Positions 35,597 to 45,081 of a DNA stretch of 64,000 nucleotides are shown piece after piece. Position 1 is the stretch's first letter; each line of letters opens with the position of its first letter. The notes below the pieces were generated by a model. The model was not told the DNA's origin and did no database searches. It was given only the letters and a program-made list of their open reading frames with translations. The stretch is from positions 4,091,001 to 4,155,000 of the forward strand of contig NZ_CP166840.1 of the NCBI RefSeq assembly GCF_041346925.1. Direction: 5' to 3'. Origin of the DNA: Agaribacterium sp. ZY112. Lineage in GTDB: Bacteria > Pseudomonadota > Gammaproteobacteria > Pseudomonadales > Cellvibrionaceae. The position numbers and the translations under genes were made by a program.

Positions 35597-38500
35597 TTAA
35601 TTTCGTGACCAAGCTTTTCGATAACGTACGGCTTCCAAAACACCGAAGCTTTCTAGCATGGATCTCGGGCTATTATTCATCATAGAGTTAGTTAGATCTT
35701 CAATCGCACAGGCGTAGCCTACCTTTTCAGCTTCAGCTAGCTGCGCACCTTCAGGATTACTTGGATCGATTTGATCATGACCAACACCAGTGAAATAACG
35801 GAACATCTGCTTAGGAATACATGCCTGAGCGGAAGGCAAGGTCGCAAGAACTTCACCCAGGCCTACAGCACCTGTAAACGGCTCTACTTCATCTGTCTTG
35901 CTATAATCATTTGGTGCAAACAACTCACCCATGGCATCAATCATGTTGCCATTCAAATCCGCATCACGCACACGACCTACGGTGTCAAAATCCTCCATAC
36001 CAAAACCAAGTGGGTTAATTTGCGTGGTATGACATGTCGTACAAGGGGCATCTTCAGTTAAACGATGATACTTAACACGGTTGGTTGTAGCAGGGTCTTG
36101 TAGTAAATCAGACAGCTCAGCAAGTTTTTCTTCTCGAGCCTCAAAGGTACCTGCCGGTGGTGGTGGAACCTCCTGACACAACATGCGGTTTCGCACACGT
36201 ACAGCTCGCAAAATCGGTGAGGTTTCTAACGATTCACCCCAGCGAGACATAAAGGCACCATTTGCCAAAATACCACTGCGATTACTACTACTGACTTTGC
36301 GCATATTTGATCCAGTTACCCCTGGTATGCCGTAGTAGCTAGCCAACTCCTCATTAAGGAAGGTGTAGTCTGAATAATAAAAAGACGCAAAACTCTCATT
36401 TTCATCCAACATAACATGAGCAAAGACTTCTTTGGCTTCTTGCTCCATATGCCCGGCAACTGAACTAAAACCAGGCCATGCTTCGGCGTCTTTAGTCACC
36501 ATTTCAAGGTCTGAAATACTTAACCATTCACCAATAAAATCACCCATAACACCTTTAGAGTTTTCAGCTAAACGCTGAGCCTGAGCAAGAATACCCGCAT
36601 CGGTGCGCAACTCATTATTTGCAGCTGCGGCCAATAAGATATCGTCAGGAGTTGTACCTGCAAAGGTATACGATAAGAAGCTTGCCATCTCATAAGAGGT
36701 TAATTCAAAAGCATCTGAATCAATGTCTGAGTTATCAGGATTAGGCTCACCAAGCTCATGACGATATAAGAACTGCGGCGATGAAAGCATAGCTTCAACC
36801 GCCATTTTAAGCCCCTCTTTTACATCATTATCGCTATGAGTACCATTGGCCATATCACGATACATATTGGTTTCTTCAGCCGTTAGAGGGCGACGGAATA
36901 CTTTATGAGCAAAGTTATCAATAAAGTTGTCGGCACAAGCAGCATCAAAACTCGAACACGTTAAAGCGGGAGCAAAATCCTTGTCATAAGCCCATTGTGC
37001 AACCTCTTCGGCTACCAGTAGATAATTACTGTATGAAGAAGCAACAATAGATGAGTGTGTTTTATTCGAAAACAAACCTATTTTGTCATCAGCAGAAAGT
37101 TTCTCTCCAGCATTAAAATCAATGGAAAATAGATCAACAAGTGAATTTTGATATTCAGCTTTAGTCAGAATTTTAAGTTGACGAGCACCGTAACTGACTG
37201 GGGCAACGGATCGATCACACGAAATTGCCACTTCCCAAAGTGTTTGCACATAAGCGGCAATACTTTCAGCACATTCACGATCACACGCAGTAGGGTCACC
37301 TATTGGCATTTCGGCAATAATGTATTCAATCATTTGGTTAACATCACGCGGCGTATCTAAGGCTGGGGCAAAGCTATTACCTTCTGCATCAACACCATGG
37401 CAAGTTGAGCATGATTCGGTATAAAGATGCTCGCCTAAAGCAATAGGGTCCGCTTCTGTCACCGTAACCAGAGCAATATTAGACTCAGTAGAAGGAACCC
37501 CTTCATTAAGAGCTATTACCTTGTATTCAAACTCACCCGTCTCTGGCAGAGTTTCTTCATATGAATTTACGTTTCCAGCCACAACTTTGGAGGTTGACCA
37601 CACACCACCAACCGGCTTACGGCGAATAATAAACCCGCTTTCGTTGTCGCTATTATCTTGCCAGGTTAACGTTGCCGTCGATGCAACAGCATCAAAATTA
37701 ACTTCTAGACTAGTAGGCGCCGACGGAGTGTCAGGCTTAGCAGCTGGCGCGGTATCAACGCTGTCATTAGCACTGTAACGAAGGTCGAAATACACCGGCA
37801 CCGTGCGGCTGATTGACGATAAATTTGCAACAAGCCTAAGCGCCTCTATGCCTCTAGACATATCGAAGTTTTCACTTTTTAGCATAACGGGCTTCAAGGT
37901 CGATACACGCAACTCAGACTCAGAAAGTTTTGTTAGCAATACATCAACAGTAATATCTTGTCGCACAGCATGCAGACTAAAACCGCCGCTTAAAGAGGTC
38001 ACTTTTGTCGAGCCCACAGCCATAGAGCTAATATCGGCGGTATTAACCTCTACCTCAAAAAAGGCCGTTGGCATAACATCCACTTCAAATAAAGTTTCTT
38101 TGACGCGCTGATTACGTATTTCAACATTAGTCGACACATCATTTAGATCGATCGACAAAATTGAATGCCCTTCTTTATCAATCGAACCTGCAAGAGCCGG
38201 ATCACCACTTGCTGCTTTAAAGGTATTGAGCTCAGCAACTTGGCCCTTTTTTAGTGACATATATTTAATGGAAGATGCACCACCATTAAGTACCCAAAGA
38301 ACATCAGGCCCAACAGGGGCCGCAATACAATCTCCACCAAAAACTGGGGCCGTTGCAGCTGCACCACTTTGCGCTTTCTGCCCATTAAAACCAAAGCTGT
38401 AAGTTGCACCTGGTTCAATAGTGCGTTTCCAGTTTGGCCCAGTTATATCACAAGCACTGCCAGAGCAATCATAAGTTGCATTCCAGCCATCGGCTATCGT

Positions 38501-38755
38501 TGCGCCATCAGCCCACTCCAGAGCGACACTCCAGTCCGCAAGAGGCTGATCACCATTATTGGTTACAGAAATTTCAGCTCCAAAGCCGTTGTTCCATTCA
38601 TTTTTTATTTCGTATTCGCACACAGCAGCAGTGCTCACTTGTGCAAAAAATAACGCAGCAAGCCCTAACGCATTACGCTTCAATAACGATTTTGGACGTG
38701 ACGATATTGCTCTCGAGTTACTCGAGAACTGTAATTTATTACATAGTATGTTCAT
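35597..38755 (-). CDS. CBM2-YceI-Fn3-cytochrome c-DUF1587/1595/1592/1588/1585 multidomain redox protein (Cbp2D-like)
   Basis: This 1052-residue protein starts at the ATG at 38755 (GGGAGA ribosome site; a TTG 15 bp upstream is less likely). After a signal peptide come: CBM2 (about 45-145; CEYEIKNEWNNGFGAEISV), a YceI-like lipid/quinone-binding domain (about 150-330; NVEIRNQRVKETLFEV), Fn3 (about 345-435), a cytochrome c domain with CSTCH near residue 450, then DUF1587, DUF1595, DUF1592, DUF1588 and DUF1585 blocks typical of planctomycete-type proteins. DUF1588 holds a second heme-like motif CTTCH followed by NPLGFGMEDFD. The layout resembles Cbp2D of Cellvibrio japonicus, implicated in oxidative cellulose use. 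CBM2 usually binds cellulose, chitin or xylan. The stop of the previous gene lies 20 bp upstream. Confidence 0.85.
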   Translation of the reverse strand: MNILCNKLQFSSNSRAISSRPKSLLKRNALGLAALFFAQVSTAAVCEYEIKNEWNNGFGAEISVTNNGDQPLADWSVALEWADGATIADGWNATYDCSGSACDITGPNWKRTIEPGATYSFGFNGQKAQSGAAATAPVFGGDCIAAPVGPDVLWVLNGGASSIKYMSLKKGQVAELNTFKAASGDPALAGSIDKEGHSILSIDLNDVSTNVEIRNQRVKETLFEVDVMPTAFFEVEVNTADISSMAVGSTKVTSLSGGFSLHAVRQDITVDVLLTKLSESELRVSTLKPVMLKSENFDMSRGIEALRLVANLSSISRTVPVYFDLRYSANDSVDTAPAAKPDTPSAPTSLEVNFDAVASTATLTWQDNSDNESGFIIRRKPVGGVWSTSKVVAGNVNSYEETLPETGEFEYKVIALNEGVPSTESNIALVTVTEADPIALGEHLYTESCSTCHGVDAEGNSFAPALDTPRDVNQMIEYIIAEMPIGDPTACDRECAESIAAYVQTLWEVAISCDRSVAPVSYGARQLKILTKAEYQNSLVDLFSIDFNAGEKLSADDKIGLFSNKTHSSIVASSYSNYLLVAEEVAQWAYDKDFAPALTCSSFDAACADNFIDNFAHKVFRRPLTAEETNMYRDMANGTHSDNDVKEGLKMAVEAMLSSPQFLYRHELGEPNPDNSDIDSDAFELTSYEMASFLSYTFAGTTPDDILLAAAANNELRTDAGILAQAQRLAENSKGVMGDFIGEWLSISDLEMVTKDAEAWPGFSSVAGHMEQEAKEVFAHVMLDENESFASFYYSDYTFLNEELASYYGIPGVTGSNMRKVSSSNRSGILANGAFMSRWGESLETSPILRAVRVRNRMLCQEVPPPPAGTFEAREEKLAELSDLLQDPATTNRVKYHRLTEDAPCTTCHTTQINPLGFGMEDFDTVGRVRDADLNGNMIDAMGELFAPNDYSKTDEVEPFTGAVGLGEVLATLPSAQACIPKQMFRYFTGVGHDQIDPSNPEGAQLAEAEKVGYACAIEDLTNSMMNNSPRSMLESFGVLEAVRYRKAWSRN

Positions 38756-38775
38756 TACGTATTCTCCCAACTCGA

Positions 38776-40089
38776 TTAAGGTGTGTTAAAAAACAAAGTG
38801 AAATTAACAGGCACGGTGTAACTTATATGATCTAAATTCGCGAGATCTTTTAAGGTATCAACGCCTACTGCAAGACCGTAGTCATTCGAGTTAAGCAGTA
38901 TTGGATTAGTTGATTCAACCAATAGCCCGGTACTGAGTTTTGTCACATTAACCTGAGTGGAAATTTCTAAACTAATACCGTGAAGATCCAGAGTCGCCGC
39001 AATATCTTGCAACTGCGTAGCCCCTGTTGCCATAGCGGTAAGGGCCGACACATCAACAGGCAGTGTTACCATCGCCTGCTCAAATACCGAGGTTTCAAAT
39101 AAGTGCTCTTGCATACGCTGATTACGCAGTTCGATGCCGGTTTCAACACTGGCTAGAGCAATAGTTAATTGAGCATTACCAGTATTAGAAATAGCACCCG
39201 ACAACGATGTAAATTCGTGAGTTTCCATCACATGGGTCTTTTTGGTAGAAACAAAATACAAAGAAGATTTACTGCTATCGAGACTGTAAATAACTTCTGG
39301 ATCTACTGGATCTACTGGATCTACTGGATCTACTGGATCTACTGGATCTACTGGATCTACTGGATCTACTGGATCTACTGGATCTACTGGATCTACTGGA
39401 TCTACTGGATCTACTGGATCTACTGGATTATTAGCATCAATAGTTAGTGTTGCAGCAGGCGAGTTAAGACTTTGATCACTTACAATAAGTGAAACGGAAT
39501 AATTACCTTGCTGGGTATAGGTATGTGAAGGTGCAACCTCTGTAGACGTAGTGCCATCACCAAAGTCCCATAGATAACTCATGCTATCGCCATCAGGATC
39601 CGAAGAGCCACTGCCATTAAAGCTTACTTGTAAAGGCACCGTACCAGAGAGAACAGAAGCTTCGACCTGAGCAACAGGCGCTTCATTCGTAGGAATAACT
39701 GGGCCCGTTCCACTGTCAGAACATATACCACCTAAGACAGGAGGCACCACATCCGTATTTATTTTTCCTTTAACACCGTTATATCCAAGTGTAATGCTGG
39801 CCCCAGGTTTAATCGTGCCATTATATGAGACATTAGCCACCTGAAAGGGGCCAGTGCCACTTACGCTACCGTTCCACAGGTGCCCTACGCTCGAGCCATC
39901 GGGAAAATCAAGGGTAAGTTCCCAACCATCAATGGTTTCGTTTGTGTTATTCTTTATGTTGAGCATGGTTGTAAAACCCGTACCCCATTGATTCACAATG
40001 GTATGCTCACATTCGGCGGCATGAAGACTTCCCGCAAGGGGCATGCCAGCAAAAAGCAACATAAACCGCCACTTATTGACTATATCCAT
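38776..40089 (-). CDS. CBM2-PKD-(VDP)n-YceI protein (Cbp2E-like)
   Basis: The protein has about 437 residues; the ATG at 40089 is preferred because GGAG lies at correct spacing, whereas the one 6 bp upstream overlaps it. Order: signal peptide (to about 26), CBM2 (about 27-127; [19 protein letters not shown]), a PKD domain (about 138-217; [22 protein letters not shown]), a Val-Asp-Pro linker coded by a perfect 9-bp repeat, and a YceI-like domain (about 268-437; [18 protein letters not shown]). YceI-like domains bind polyisoprenoids such as ubiquinone; the version linked to CBM2 in Saccharophagus degradans was crystallised with ubiquinone. It is first in the operon and could shuttle a quinone or electrons to the heme protein encoded next. 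Confidence 0.85.
   Translation of the reverse strand: MDIVNKWRFMLLFAGMPLAGSLHAAECEHTIVNQWGTGFTTMLNIKNNTNETIDGWELTLDFPDGSSVGHLWNGSVSGTGPFQVANVSYNGTIKPGASITLGYNGVKGKINTDVVPPVLGGICSDSGTGPVIPTNEAPVAQVEASVLSGTVPLQVSFNGSGSSDPDGDSMSYLWDFGDGTTSTEVAPSHTYTQQGNYSVSLIVSDQSLNSPAATLTIDANNPVDPVDPVDPVDPVDPVDPVDPVDPVDPVDPVDPVDPVDPVDPEVIYSLDSSKSSLYFVSTKKTHVMETHEFTSLSGAISNTGNAQLTIALASVETGIELRNQRMQEHLFETSVFEQAMVTLPVDVSALTAMATGATQLQDIAATLDLHGISLEISTQVNVTKLSTGLLVESTNPILLNSNDYGLAVGVDTLKDLANLDHISYTVPVNFTLFFNTP
39298..39423 (-). repeat. 14 perfect copies of a 9-bp repeat coding Val-Asp-Pro
   Basis: Fourteen identical TGGATCTAC units (plus strand) run in tandem, followed by a partial copy TGGAT. They encode (VDP)n on the minus strand inside the linker between the PKD and YceI domains. 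Changes in copy number would stay in frame. The absence of any silent change between copies points to recent expansion or ongoing homogenisation. Read on the plus strand they give a meaningless WIY repeat. Confidence 0.95.
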
Positions 40090-40952
40090 ATCCATCTCCA
40101 GTTATGTTTTTAAATTACCGTTCAGGCTAATAGTTGTAATTGAATAAGCAGCGCTACAGATCCGTTCATAAAACCCAAGATAAAAACGCGACACAGTCCA
40201 CAGCTTTGCCATTCATCTTAACTTTTTCACAGTTCAAGCAACCTGCAACAAATATACATTGTTTAACACTTGCCATTTTCACTGTTTTAAAAACATTTTT
40301 ATCTATGCCAAGTCTCATTTTTTAAACCGAGCTATAAAAATGCAATCAATTCCATTAAAAAATTAACAAATCAAATTTATTAACTTAGCCAAATACGTTT
40401 TATTACCCCCCTCACTTACCTTAAGCTCCAAGAAACCAGACATAACATAAAATAGAACACACCTAAACAAAGCTCATCACCTAGAGCTTGAATTTTTAAT
40501 ATTAAAAAGCACTTAAAATGACACCCTATTTATCATTCCTTCACCAAAGCCTTCCTACATAAAAAACCCAAATAAACATTATTTTTTTTATTACAAATAA
40601 GAAAACAGTGAAGCAGTTCACTTTTCATATAAGCAATAAAAATTTAACGAATCAAAGAAAAGTAATTTATAAACAAGAAGCGCTTATAAGGACGAAATAT
40701 AAATAGGAAGGTGTTACTAGAAAGGTATAAAGAGAAAACTACGAGCAAGAATACAAACAGATAAAAGTACGTTTTTTAAGCAGAACAGGCCAATCAATCA
40801 CGACTAAACAATAGCTAAGAAAAAGCCACATTAAAAAAATCAAAGTCTAGAGAATATCACTTCAAGATGAGTGATATTTGCCCTATAAATATGACAACAA
40901 GCTAGGTGAGTGTCAAAGACAGCTCAAACCTAGCACCAACCAATATAGTTAA
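40090..40952. other. AT-rich gene-free region upstream of the CBM2 operon
   Basis: About 860 bp, clearly more AT-rich than the genes, with no frame that looks like a protein on either strand. It must hold the promoter of the CBM2/YceI/DUF1552 operon on its left side. It ends at the 3' side of the HELTH-motif gene. I see no RNA gene or strong dyad. Confidence 0.55.
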
Positions 40953-41576
40953 CTAGCCCCACACTGAATGCATTGGGCCGGCTGTATTATTAGCCTCCAA
41001 GTGTGCTTCACAGTGAAACATTGTATTTCCACTCTCCCACTGATCGTCTCTAGTCCACAAGTACAAAATCTTTGACTGCCTTAGAGCCTCAACATGTCGT
41101 CCATATTGTTTTGTTGAACTGAGGTAGCTATAGACGTCATCTCGAGTCCATGCATCAAACATACGACCAAATGTCGAATTACCTCTATTCATCTGCTGAA
41201 CCATATTGGACCATGTGTCTTCCAAGCCAGAAATACAAGAAAGCTCTTTAGCTATCAAACCTTGATTATAATGAGCGTTAATTTCACTTGCCCCAATCAT
41301 GGCGCTTGTTAATTCATCTAAACGCTTACCTAAAAAAGTAAAATCCAAACAATGTGTTAATTCATGAGCTAAAACACATGCTTGGTTCGCCGCAGACAGC
41401 CGCATGGAACCAAGATGGATAGTCGTCGCATCAATGGCGGAACCATAAGCTTGAAGATCAACATTAGATACCCCTATAGCGTTATCTAATGCCCGAGACT
41501 CCAATAGTTTAGAGCCGCTAGGGGTCGCAAGTAGAAGTACAAGTCCATCATTAAACTGGCGTGGAACCGTCAACAT
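40953..41576 (-). CDS. Unrecognised protein with HELTH zinc-peptidase motif
   Basis: The protein has 207 residues from the ATG at 41576, preceded by AAGGAGAT at ideal spacing. It has no signal peptide. The segment CVLAHELTHCLDF carries an HExxH motif (H71, E72, H75), and E98 in a following helix (SEINAHYNQ) could be the third zinc ligand, as in gluzincins. No known family is recognised. The small cytosolic size with an HExxH core, next to a small lipoprotein gene, recalls secreted antibacterial effectors and their periplasmic immunity proteins, but no secretion genes are in view. The C-terminal part is Trp-rich (SKILYLWTRDDQWESG). Confidence 0.6.
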   Translation of the reverse strand: MLTVPRQFNDGLVLLLATPSGSKLLESRALDNAIGVSNVDLQAYGSAIDATTIHLGSMRLSAANQACVLAHELTHCLDFTFLGKRLDELTSAMIGASEINAHYNQGLIAKELSCISGLEDTWSNMVQQMNRGNSTFGRMFDAWTRDDVYSYLSSTKQYGRHVEALRQSKILYLWTRDDQWESGNTMFHCEAHLEANNTAGPMHSVWG

Positions 41577-41737
41577 TATTATCTCCTTGAGCAATGCTAT
41601 TTCTATCGAGTTAACAATATAGCAACAGGATAGGGGGTTTGCTCTTCAAAAACAGAGCAATCGAGCACAAGGAGCCTGATTAGGCCGCACACATACCATA
41701 AAACTGTTATAGCAACATGTGACCATTAATAGTTTTT

Positions 41738-42121
41738 TTATAATAAATATACGCCGATGTTTTTAGAGGTATAGGAATGATTAGCAAGACGGTATTGGTA
41801 TTGAAGAATATCCTTCACCCCTTCTCTATGCAAAATACCTAAAACAGCATCAACTTCTAAAAAATGGTCTGGACTTAAGTCAGGACTATGAATTATAAAG
41901 TTAGACCCTTGATTGGGTGGAGGCAGGCCCTCTCTTAAAACCACCTCATACCCCCCATCACCAAAAGCATTTAAAAAGCGCGAAGAATCGTTTTTATACT
42001 CACCATATAAGAACAGATGAATTTTTGGTTTCCCAAGGTTTATGCCTTTATAGGTACCAGAATAAAAACCCGAAGAGCAGCCGGATAAACTGAACAAAAG
42101 AAGAAAACCAAAGTAATACAT
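41738..42121 (-). CDS. Small lipoprotein of unknown function
   Basis: The product has about 127 residues from the ATG at 42121: MYYFGFLLLFSLSGCSS has a lipobox LSGC, so the mature protein should start at Cys. A Gly/Tyr-rich start (SSGFYSGTYKGINLGKP) and a few beta-like strands follow. No family is recognised. It lies 161 bp upstream of the HELTH gene on the same strand, so the two could be a pair. An upstream in-frame ATG would add seven polar residues and spoil the signal, hence the start chosen. Confidence 0.6.
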   Translation of the reverse strand: MYYFGFLLLFSLSGCSSGFYSGTYKGINLGKPKIHLFLYGEYKNDSSRFLNAFGDGGYEVVLREGLPPPNQGSNFIIHSPDLSPDHFLEVDAVLGILHREGVKDILQYQYRLANHSYTSKNIGVYLL

Positions 42122-42322
42122 TACTCCCTCTAAACCCCGCATCTCATCCAGCTAATCATTATCGATACACATACAGAAAGATATAAAACTAGGTTGACAC
42201 CTTATCTATTAATTTTTTCGCTTTAATAAAACCTTGGCTAGACAGCCTAAACCACAGCCGCCATGAGAAGCGATACAACCAATATAGTAAGGCCCACAGT
42301 TTGGGGCTGATAATAACAGCCT

Positions 42323-42563
42323 TATTTTTTTTCGATTTGATCAAGTGCCTTTTCTGCAAAAACATCAGCTGGAATAGGTAACTTACCCCAATACACCTTG
42401 GCCTGATCAGGGCTCATGCCTTTGGGTAGCTTACCGTACTTGCCTCCTTCTAGAATGGGCGTTTGAATTGCGCCAGCTCTAACGCAAGTGCCTTACCAAT
42501 ACCGGAGGCGGCACCAGTAATAATGGCGGTAGTGTGCTCAAAAGCCAATACATGTTTAGTCAA
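42323..42563 (-). pseudogene. SDR oxidoreductase pseudogene (internal deletion)
   Basis: The 5' end starts at a TTG behind AAGGAG and codes for TTAIITGAASGIGKALALEL, a textbook SDR cofactor site. After about 37 codons it hits a stop. The next reading frame continues with PILEGGKYGKLPKGMSPDQA to ALDQIEKK and a stop, an SDR C-terminus. About 185-200 middle codons, including the Tyr-x3-Lys active site, are gone, with a frameshift at the join near 42455-42462. The remaining region between the lipoprotein gene and the sulfatase gene shows nothing else. Confidence 0.8.
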
Positions 42564-42643
42564 ATTATACTCCTTGTAACATCCCTAGCCGTGACACCAC
42601 AGGAAGCACCACAAGAACCTTGCACAAGATAAGCGCCTGTAGC

Positions 42644-44110
42644 TTAATCAGCAAGAGGTCTCATTAGTATTAATTGATCACACAGTTCTGCTACTTCATT
42701 TGAAGAAAAATAAAGATTAGCGCTCTCACTCGGGTCGACGCTAAGTTGGTAACACTCTTCCATACCTTCATTATTTATATACTTAACATCACCATTGCTT
42801 ATCGCCCATCTATCTAGGTCATCCTCAATGTTTTTTAGCTCTGAATATTGAGTCTGCCGTCTTAGAGACACACTGCTTTCATTGTCTAAGTATGCCATTA
42901 AACTAAAGCCATCTATATTAACCCCCGAAGGCTGAGGCAGACCAACCAGAGCCAACACGGTAGAATAAACATCCTGAATGCTAACCAAGGCCTGCACTTC
43001 AGAGGCATCGATTCCTGTATTTTCTCCCCCCCAAATAATCATCGGCACATTAACACCACCTTCGTACATGGTTCGTTTACCGTGATCCTGACTAAAAGGT
43101 AGGTGACTCTCCTCAATAACCACACCGCCTGGAGTACCGTTATCACCCACAAAGATTATAACCGTGTCAGAAAGTACCGAAGCAGATATGGTAGATAGCA
43201 ACTGCTCTATATAAAAATCCATAGCTTCGGCTGCAGCGCGATAACAAGATGCAGCATCATCGTTTAAAATGGAGCTTGTACACATATCCCCCTCTTCTCC
43301 TTCTAAGTGATAATCAGAAGAATAAGCGTAGCTAGGCGGCACATGATAAGGGGAGTGAGGCGCATTAAAGCTGACTTGAACAAACCACGGTGACGTTTGC
43401 TCTGAAATCCACAGTGCAGCTTCTTTGGCAACCACCTCAGTGGCATAACCCGACTCGTCTATTTCTTCTGCCTCTGCACCAGGAAAAGCAATGGTGGTTT
43501 TTACCCAATTGAAATAATCATCAATATTGGATATAGAGCCTGAGTAATAATCAAAACCGTGTTCTGTTGGGTAATTGCCTAAACCTCTACCCAAATGCCA
43601 TTTACCAAAAAGGGCTGATTTAATATTTGCTTCTGATAACATTTCAGGAAGTGTCGTTTCACTATGATCTAAAGCGCTATTCTCACTGCCTGGGCTAGTT
43701 ACTCCATGGCGAATAGCATAACGCCCCGTAAGCAGGCCGGCCCGTGAAGGCGAACACATAGGATTCGCCCAAACATTTCTGAAAAGCACCCCCTCTTTGC
43801 TTAAACTATCTAAAGTCGGTGTTTGCGCTGAGTAATTCGGCTGCTCTTGGTAGCCGCTAATAATATCAACACCAATATCATCCCCTACTATCAACAAGAC
43901 ATTTACCGAAGTACCTAGAGCTAAAGCGCTGCTTACGCTCTCTGCAGGGTTCGAATCACCTTCGGCCTCATCTACAACGTCATTATCAAGTGCCCCCTCA
44001 GAAGCCGCGCTGCCTCCTTCACTATTTTGGCCACCACAAGAGACTAACAAACAAAGCACAGCGACATACAACATCTGAATAAGACGGTTCTTTTGTAGAG
44101 AGATCATCAC
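42644..44110 (-). CDS. Sulfatase lipoprotein (S1 family)
   Basis: This 488-residue protein has a lipoprotein signal with lipobox LVSC (C25), then an acidic Ser/Gly-rich linker (about 26-65). The metal site begins VNVLLIVGDDIGVDIISGY, the catalytic motif is CSPSR (C119), followed by AGLLTGRYAIRHG and FGKWHLGRG; the DNGTPGG block lies later. The C-terminus (ECYQLSVDPSESANLY) closes the fold. It would be anchored to the outer membrane, facing the periplasm or outside, and desulfate an algal glycan. It is transcribed alone. It differs clearly in sequence from the secreted sulfatase near 23 kb. Confidence 0.88.
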   Translation of the reverse strand: MMISLQKNRLIQMLYVAVLCLLVSCGGQNSEGGSAASEGALDNDVVDEAEGDSNPAESVSSALALGTSVNVLLIVGDDIGVDIISGYQEQPNYSAQTPTLDSLSKEGVLFRNVWANPMCSPSRAGLLTGRYAIRHGVTSPGSENSALDHSETTLPEMLSEANIKSALFGKWHLGRGLGNYPTEHGFDYYSGSISNIDDYFNWVKTTIAFPGAEAEEIDESGYATEVVAKEAALWISEQTSPWFVQVSFNAPHSPYHVPPSYAYSSDYHLEGEEGDMCTSSILNDDAASCYRAAAEAMDFYIEQLLSTISASVLSDTVIIFVGDNGTPGGVVIEESHLPFSQDHGKRTMYEGGVNVPMIIWGGENTGIDASEVQALVSIQDVYSTVLALVGLPQPSGVNIDGFSLMAYLDNESSVSLRRQTQYSELKNIEDDLDRWAISNGDVKYINNEGMEECYQLSVDPSESANLYFSSNEVAELCDQLILMRPLAD

Positions 44111-45081
44111 ACAAATCCTTTATAAAACACGTTTAAGAGCTAGAGGGCAGCCGTCAACTCTGCCAATAAAGCGAGTAAATAAATGGCAAAGAATGTGCAA
44201 TAAAAATGAAAAGGAAGCGTAAGTGAAAAGGCCTTGCTTACAGAGAACTCCGTGTAGGTAGGAAAAGAAACGGTAAAACAGCGAGGTGCAATCCGTGCCC
44301 TCGCATGATCATTTAAAGCGAATAATCATTCACGCCCGCATGAACTGCCCTGTTTTTCGATAACTTAAGGTTTTGAGCTAGCAAGCCAGACCTAAACCGT
44401 GTATAGCAAAGACCGCCGCCATAGTGCTGTTATCCGTTGCTCGATAAGCCGTAGGGCTCATAGAGGAATCAGCACCGAGCCTATAACGTATTTGAGCACC
44501 TTGGCTTTGAGCCTGCCGGGCAGCTGATTGCCCTGTGCCTTTCCAATCTAAGCCAATCTGGGCAGAGTTAGTTAGCATGACACATCATTTGTTCGCCACC
44601 TTGCCCACTGCCAATACCTACCGAACACCTCGTTAGCGCTGGCGTAAAGGCAAACAAGGCATCGTGCTCTTAAAGGAGTTTTGAGAATAAGGGCACCAGT
44701 GTGTAAGCAGTGGGGGGATGTTTTTTCTCATAGAAAAAGCAAACACGCCCAGGGGGAAGATTATCAATCCATTGCGCTTTCAATCATTTTAACGCCAACA
44801 CCAAAAACACCCGTGCTTTCTCACTGTATCCATTGCATAACAACATTATGCAACATGAATTACTCGGGTGCGGAACAGACCTCTTCGGTTACACCTTTGT
44901 ATGCCATCCCTCTTATCCTTAACCAGAGTATGGCCAATATGATAACGCACCGATATATACTAAAAAGAAATGCTGCGTAAATTTAAGGGTTCTTATACTC
45001 ATTAGGCGAGAAAAGTATTAGGGAAAAACTGATGTTATTTTAAAAAATAACGTGCCGAAACAGACATCCTCCGACTGAGCA
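44111..45081. other. Long gene-free interval
   Basis: About 970 bp between the lipoprotein sulfatase and the end of the unrecognised three-gene operon. Short open frames exist on both strands but none has a ribosome site, a family-like sequence or convincing codon use. I see no RNA structure. It may hold decayed sequence like the SDR relic nearby. Confidence 0.5.

Noticed and set aside
39169..39447. Plus-strand frame made mostly of WIY repeats
   Set aside because: It is the reverse reading of the 9-bp repeat that codes VDP on the minus strand; no start or family.
40140..40325. 61-codon plus-strand frame in the AT-rich interval
   Set aside because: Chance frame without start signal; it covers the likely promoter of the CBM2 operon.
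44378..44578. 66-codon minus-strand frame between sulfatase and unknown operon
   Set aside because: No ribosome site, no recognisable motif; probably chance or an old relic.
44681..44980. 99-codon plus-strand frame
   Set aside because: Odd composition, no start signal, no family resemblance.
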